Below, one piece after another: positions 59,254 to 64,000 of a stretch of DNA of 64,000 bases. Location of the stretch: positions 248,001-312,000 of the forward strand of contig JALUTQ010000007.1 of NCBI GenBank assembly GCA_032718865.1, read 5' to 3'. Position 1 is the first letter of the stretch. Each line of letters starts with the position of its first letter. The notes below the pieces were generated by a model. It saw only the letters and a program-made list of their open reading frames with translations, did no database searches and had not been told where the DNA came from. The position numbers and the translations under genes are program-made. The stretch comes from Tilletia caries. Taxonomy: Eukaryota > Basidiomycota > Exobasidiomycetes > Tilletiales > Tilletiaceae.

Positions 59254-61262
59254 TCAGGTCGACCGAGCCTCATATCGATATCGCCGCCCAATGACGATCG
59301 CACTGGTCGCATTCACAACCGCGAAGATGATGAACACAGACCCGCCCTGCCCGCCATCCAGGTTGGCCAATGCGCTCCGCACGGGCAGGAACAGTGATCC
59401 CACTGCAAAATTGGCGATCCAGTTGATCGACAAGCCCGCCGAGGACGCTGCCGATACCGCCTGTGGAAAGGTGAGGGCGAGGGTGAGGATCCGAAGAATA
59501 ACTCGTTACTATGCAAAGCAAACGGTCGTAAACATTGGTGTGGGAAGGTGAGGACGGTACTCACCCTTGCGGGAACAAGCTCGGGCAGGATCAAGAATGG
59601 GACCCTGTGGAACAAGGAAACATGTCAATACACACATCCCGATGTCGATGCCAGTTTTGTAGAACACTCACGGCCCAAGCCCCACACTGAAGGCAGCCAC
59701 GAAGCCCACGATAGCTACAGCGCTCATCAGGCGCCAGCCTCCGTTGATGCTGATCCCGAGCAGCACAGCAAAGGCCGACATTGTGCTTGCAGATACGAGC
59801 AGAAGCTTGCGCCGACCGAATCGGCTCTCATCGATCAGATAGATGGGCGGGAAGGTCATCAAGGCGTTGATAACCTGGTTTGTTCAAACAGAATGACCGC
59901 ATCAGAAGAGTCAACGAAATCCAGCGTTAGACCTTGGCACGACAGAATTGATTCAATGATGCTTACCGTGATGCCCAGACCGACGAGCTCCGCGCTTGCG
60001 GGAAGGACCTTCTTGAGAATGCCGGTACTCTGCAGAAATTGAGGAACCGTCAGTTATGTCGGAAGGGATGGAAGGGCGCAAAGAAGACCACTCACATAGT
60101 ATAGGACCGCATTAATCCCGCTGAGTTGCTGTGCTAGTTGTGTGAAGACTACCAAGCTTAACCCTCGCCGGGTGTCCGCATCAGTCCAGATTTCGAAGAA
60201 GGAGAGCTGTCGGGTCCGTTCGTTCTGCCTTCTCCTGCCCGTAGACGATGCCCCGTCCGTAGCACCGCCATCAGAAGCAGAGAGTAGACCCTCTTGCTCC
60301 TGCTCCTGCTCGTCTGCTTCGTTTGTGGACACCGCTCCTGCCTCGCCTTGATCTCTTCGCGCTTGATCAAAGTCCAAGAGCGCTCGTTGTGCCCAAAGCC
60401 GCTTCCTCACATCATGCGCAGCCGACGCGCCGTCCCTGCCGACATCATTGCCCTCAGCATCCGTCGTGATTCCAGTTCCAGCTTTATCGCCCGTGTTCTC
60501 CTCCAGCCACACTGGGCTCTCGGGCACGACTCGAAGGCCGCAGACGGGCAGGACGGCGCCAAGGAGGAGTTGGAGTAAAGAGGAGGCACAACTGACAAGG
60601 GGTACCATTCGCCAGGCTGTCGCCTTTGCCCCGGGCCCTGTTACGGAGGGAAGGGCACCGAGGGCTTGTGCGACCATAATGCCGAATACGATGCCCAGCT
60701 GATTAAGGACTCCGATGGAGCCTTGGAGGGCTGGTGGCGAAATTTCACTGCGGGCAAATAGAAACGCTTTCAGCACGGCGAGAAATCTCAGGAACAGAAA
60801 TCATCAAGGGAAGCCTGCTCACTTGAGGTAGAGGGGTACAACCACGACACCGATGCCCGCTCCCAGTCCTTGAAAGAACCTTGCAGCTGACATCGCCCCC
60901 TTCGAGACGGAAATACTCAACAGAGCCGCTCCGACGGAATTCAGCACGGCCGAGAGCAAGATCCCAGCCCGCCGACCCCATCGTAGACGAGACGAGAGCG
61001 GCGAGATGAAGAGCGAGCCGAGGAAGCCGCCGAGAGTGAAGCAGGCTGTGATGAGACCGAATTCGGAGTCGGACATGGGGACGCAGGGCGGGATCTTGAT
61101 GCCTGCCGCGGCGGCCGCCTTGGGGTCGATGGGAGAGCATGAGAGGACTCGCTGGAGCGGGTTGAGCTCAGAAATGCCAAAGCCGTAGTTGAAGGCGGAG
61201 ATGGCGATCCATGCTACCAGCACGACGAAGATGGGTCTTGTTCCTGTGCCTGCGCTGGCCAT
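59254..61262 (-). CDS. MFS sugar-porter family transporter (12 TM)
   Basis: Six exons (61,262-60,823, 60,747-60,096, 60,029-59,967, 59,874-59,672, 59,604-59,565, 59,460-59,254) give 534 residues. Sugar-porter signatures are present: RWGRRAGI after TM2, RFFQGLGAG in TM4, YLNEISPPALQG created by splicing exons 1 and 2, PESPVWL in the central loop, QQLSGINAVLYY in TM7, RFGRRKLLL between TM8 and TM9, and GPVPFLILPEL across a splice. The central loop is long (about 130 residues) and acidic with an EQEQEQ run. The unusual first loop with paired Cys (LSCSP..PPC) resembles the Vps73/Ybr241c-like vacuolar branch rather than plasma-membrane hexose transporters; that placement is tentative. The gene is divergent from dyn2. 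Confidence 0.87.
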
Positions 61263-61705
61263 GATGCAGTTCGAATCGCTACAATATCTTAGAACAGGCG
61301 GTTAAGAACAGGAAGGAAGCGGATACTGGACAGGTATTGGGCTGCAGTGCTGCTCCTCGGTCCCCTTGACGGCGTACTTCGACTCTTGTACGAGGTTTTT
61401 GAGGGAAAGGCAGGGAGGGGCGATGCAGTGAGTGATGGTGATGGGTGTGGAGAGTCCAACACTTCCAGCGAGCGCGCTTTGACGTTTTTCTTCTGGACGG
61501 CCACGAACACCCGCACGCGCGCCTCCCCAACACACACAGCAACGCGCGCACTCACTCGCTCCCGCCTGCCCGCTCTGAGAGACGCGCGCGCTTGCGCAGA
61601 CCAGCGGAAGTCAGCCCTACCACACGGCCTCAAAAACGCGGGGCCTCGTCAAGAAATCCCCAGTGGAGTCCCATCCCACTACGCGCGCGCGCAAGGTAGG
61701 ACGGC
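61263..61705. promoter_or_regulatory. Divergent promoter of the sugar transporter and dyn2
   Basis: 443 bp between two divergent start codons. It has an ACGCGC-rich stretch near 61,500-61,590 and a GCGCGCGC run just before the dyn2 ATG. There is no space or sequence for the upstream 2800-odd residues of a normal dynein heavy chain, which supports the gene being split. Confidence 0.55.
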
Positions 61706-64000
61706 ATGCCCATCCCTACCGGCGTGAAGGCGCCAGGAGACTGGTCGCCTACGGCGTACCGGACCTGCGCCGAGGAACTCACCACAACGCTCGACATGGG
61801 CCCGTCTCGATCCGAAGCTACCGATGCCCTCGTCCACATCCATTTCAGCGTGTACAAGGCGGCCGAACGACTCAAGCGGCGGCAAGGCAGGACGCTGCAG
61901 CTCGGTCCGCGCAGCTTTTTGGACCTTATTCATCATTATGTCTCGCTCACGAATGAGAAGCGGGAAGCGCTTGAGGACGAGCAGAGACATTTGAACGTCG
62001 GTCTGGACAAGCTCAAGGAGACGGTACGTGGACAGTCGTTGCGTCTCTCTCAGGCCAACATCTTCTGGTATCATATTCTCTCCCTGAAGCTCACTGTCTG
62101 GTCAATTTCAGGTCGCAGCCGTGTCTGATCTCCAAAAGTCTCTCGCGGTCAAGAGGACCCAATTGGAGGCGAAGAATGCGGAAGCCAACGAGAAGCTCCA
62201 ACGCATGGTAGCCGACCAAAAGTCAGCAGAAGAGAAGAAGGCCGCTTCGATTCAGATTCAAGGCGCGCTCGAGGTCCAAGAGCGCGAGATCCAGGAGCGG
62301 AGACAGGTCGTCATGCGCGACCTCGCCGACGCACAGCCCGCCGTCGAAGAAGCCCAGTCCAGTGTTAGCAACATCAAGAAGCAGCACTTGACCGAAGTCC
62401 GTTCGATGGGTAACCCGCCCGCCCCCGTCAAGAATGCGATGGAGTCCGTCTGCATCATTCTCGGTCATAAGATAGAGAATTGGAAGACGGTCCAGGGTAT
62501 CATCCGTCGCGACGACTTCATCGCGTCCATCGTCAACTTTGACACCGACCGGCAAATGACACGCCAGATCCGGGAGAAGATGATGCGGGAATACCTCAGC
62601 AAGCCGGATTACAACTTTGAGAGCATCAATCGCGCCTCGAAGGCGTGCGGTCCTCTTGCCAAGTGGGTGATTGCTCAAGTCCGCTTTTCCGACATTTTGG
62701 ATCGGGTCGGTCCCTTGCGGGAGGAGGTTCACTCGCTCGAACAACAGGCGCTTGAGACGAAGGAGTCGGCGTCCGAGATCGTCACCATGATCGCCGATCT
62801 CGAGGCCAGTATTGCGCGCTACAAGGACGAATATGCGATGTTGATCTCTGAGACGCAGGCGATCAAGGGCGAGATGGAGCGAGTACAGAAGCGCGTCGAT
62901 CGGTCGATCCAGCTTCTTGACAGCTTGGGGTCGGAGAAAGAAAGATGGGAGGCTGCCAGTCGGACATTCGACACGCAGATGAGCACCATCGTCGGTGATG
63001 CGATGTTGTCGGCGGCATTCCTAGCGTACGCGGGCTTTTTCGATCAACAGTATCGAGAGGCGATGTGGTCTGGCTGGGTGGTCCACCTCTCGGATGGGGG
63101 TATCAAATTAAAGCAGGAGCTCAGCTTTGCGGACTATTTGTCGACAGCGGACGATCGGCTGGATTGGCAGGCGAAGAGCTTGCCCCCGGACACTCTTTGT
63201 ACCGAGAACGCCATCATGCTGAAGCGGTTCAGTCGTTATCCCCTCATCATCGACCCCTCGGGACAGGCGACCACATTCCTTGTCAACCAATACCGTGACC
63301 GCAAGCTCACGGTGACTTCATTCTTGGATGAAGCCTTCCTTAAGAATCTGGAGAGCGCCCTCCGATTCGGTAACCCCATCCTCATCCAAGATGTCGAGCA
63401 TCTGGATCCGATCATCAATCCCATCCTGAACAAGGAACTTCGCAGGACCGGTGGGCGAGTGTTGATCAGACTTGGTAGCCAGGAGATCGACTTCAGCCCT
63501 TCGTTCACCATGTTCCTGTCGACCCGGGATCCGTCGGTCGACTTCACGCCTGACGTGTGCAGTCGCGTCACCTTCGTCAACTTTACGATGACTCGCAGCT
63601 CGCTGCAAAGTCAAAGTCTCGATCAGGTGCTCAAGGTTGAACGGCCTGATACGGACAAGAAACGGACGGACTTGATGAAGCTGCAGGGTGAATTCCGGCT
63701 GCGACTCCGACACCTCGAGAAGAGTTTGTTGAATGCGCTCAATGCGAGCGAGGGAAACATCCTCGATGACGACAAGGTTATCGACACGCTCGAAACACTC
63801 AAGAAGGAAGCGGCCGAGGTCACGGCGAAAGTCGAGGAGACGGACGCTGTCATGCATGAAGTGGAGGCGGTCACGGCCGACTACATCCCCCTTGCCAAAG
63901 CATGCTCGTCCGTCTTCTTCGTGCTGGACCAACTTCACCTCATCTCGCACTTTTACCAATTCAGTCTACGCTTCTTCCTCGACATCTTCGACTACGTTCT
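61706..64000 (+). CDS. dyn2: Cytoplasmic dynein heavy chain, C-terminal half (Dyn2), partial at window end
   Basis: Minus-end microtubule motor subunit. Exons 61,706-62,023 and 62,112 to beyond 64,000. The protein starts at the end of AAA4 ([19 protein letters not shown], then [19 protein letters not shown]) and goes straight into stalk helix CC1. The microtubule-binding domain follows, recognisable by [27 protein letters not shown] and [13 protein letters not shown], then CC2 and AAA5 ([24 protein letters not shown]). A dynein with no AAA1-AAA3 upstream and its own ATG matches Dyn2 of Ustilago maydis, where the heavy chain is made from two genes, dyn1 and dyn2. The ATG at 61,706 is the first in frame after the divergent promoter. 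Confidence 0.9.

Overview
The window is eukaryotic nuclear DNA from a basidiomycete fungus, most likely a smut relative (Ustilaginomycotina). Genes have short GT-AG introns, often closed by CAG. The strongest taxonomic clue is at the right edge: the C-terminal half of cytoplasmic dynein heavy chain begins there as its own gene, with a sugar transporter directly upstream. A dynein heavy chain split into dyn1 and dyn2 is known from Ustilago maydis. Species cannot be named from this window.

Layout. 1-6.9 kb: a DHA2-type drug transporter, then about 3 kb without a recognisable gene. 6.9-14.4 kb: three small secreted-protein genes (minus strand) with a shared exon-1 signal peptide, intron position and TATA box, two of them in duplicated segments of about 2.8 kb. 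14.4-17.3 kb: the nuclear-pore membrane protein NDC1. 17.66-23.0 kb: a tyrosine-recombinase (DIRS-order, Ngaro/PAT-like) retrotransposon with gag, RT/RNase H and recombinase genes and split direct repeats, inserted in the divergent promoter region between NDC1 and a small VOA1-like gene. 24.4-26.0 kb: a fourth secreted protein with large internal repeats. 27.6-41.8 kb: ordinary housekeeping genes (a VNX1/CAX cation-H+ exchanger, the DEAD-box helicase DRS1, CTF8, and a tandem CCCH zinc-finger mRNA-binding protein). 44.486-58.628 kb: one 14,143-bp CACTA-type DNA transposon. 59-64 kb: a sugar-porter-family transporter and dyn2 (runs off the window).

The CACTA element is the most remarkable region. 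It has perfect 27-bp terminal inverted repeats beginning CACTG, a 3-bp target duplication (TAT), a Tnp2-type transposase and an accessory ORF. Its right half carries pieces of captured host-like genes: an acyl-CoA desaturase (OLE1) broken by an 8-bp duplication and cut inside its cytochrome b5 domain, a protein-kinase N-lobe, a degraded GMC oxidoreductase, and one gene that is complete: a histone H3 variant. This H3 keeps the whole histone fold and the ARTKQTAR start, but has R at position 9 instead of K, has no second ARKS (K27) motif, and has a tail about 12 residues longer. K4 and the K36 equivalent are kept. A transposon-borne H3 that cannot carry K9 or K27 silencing marks, intact beside three decayed passengers, is the best candidate here for an undescribed system (element-encoded anti-silencing chromatin). 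The sequence facts are direct; the function is inference.
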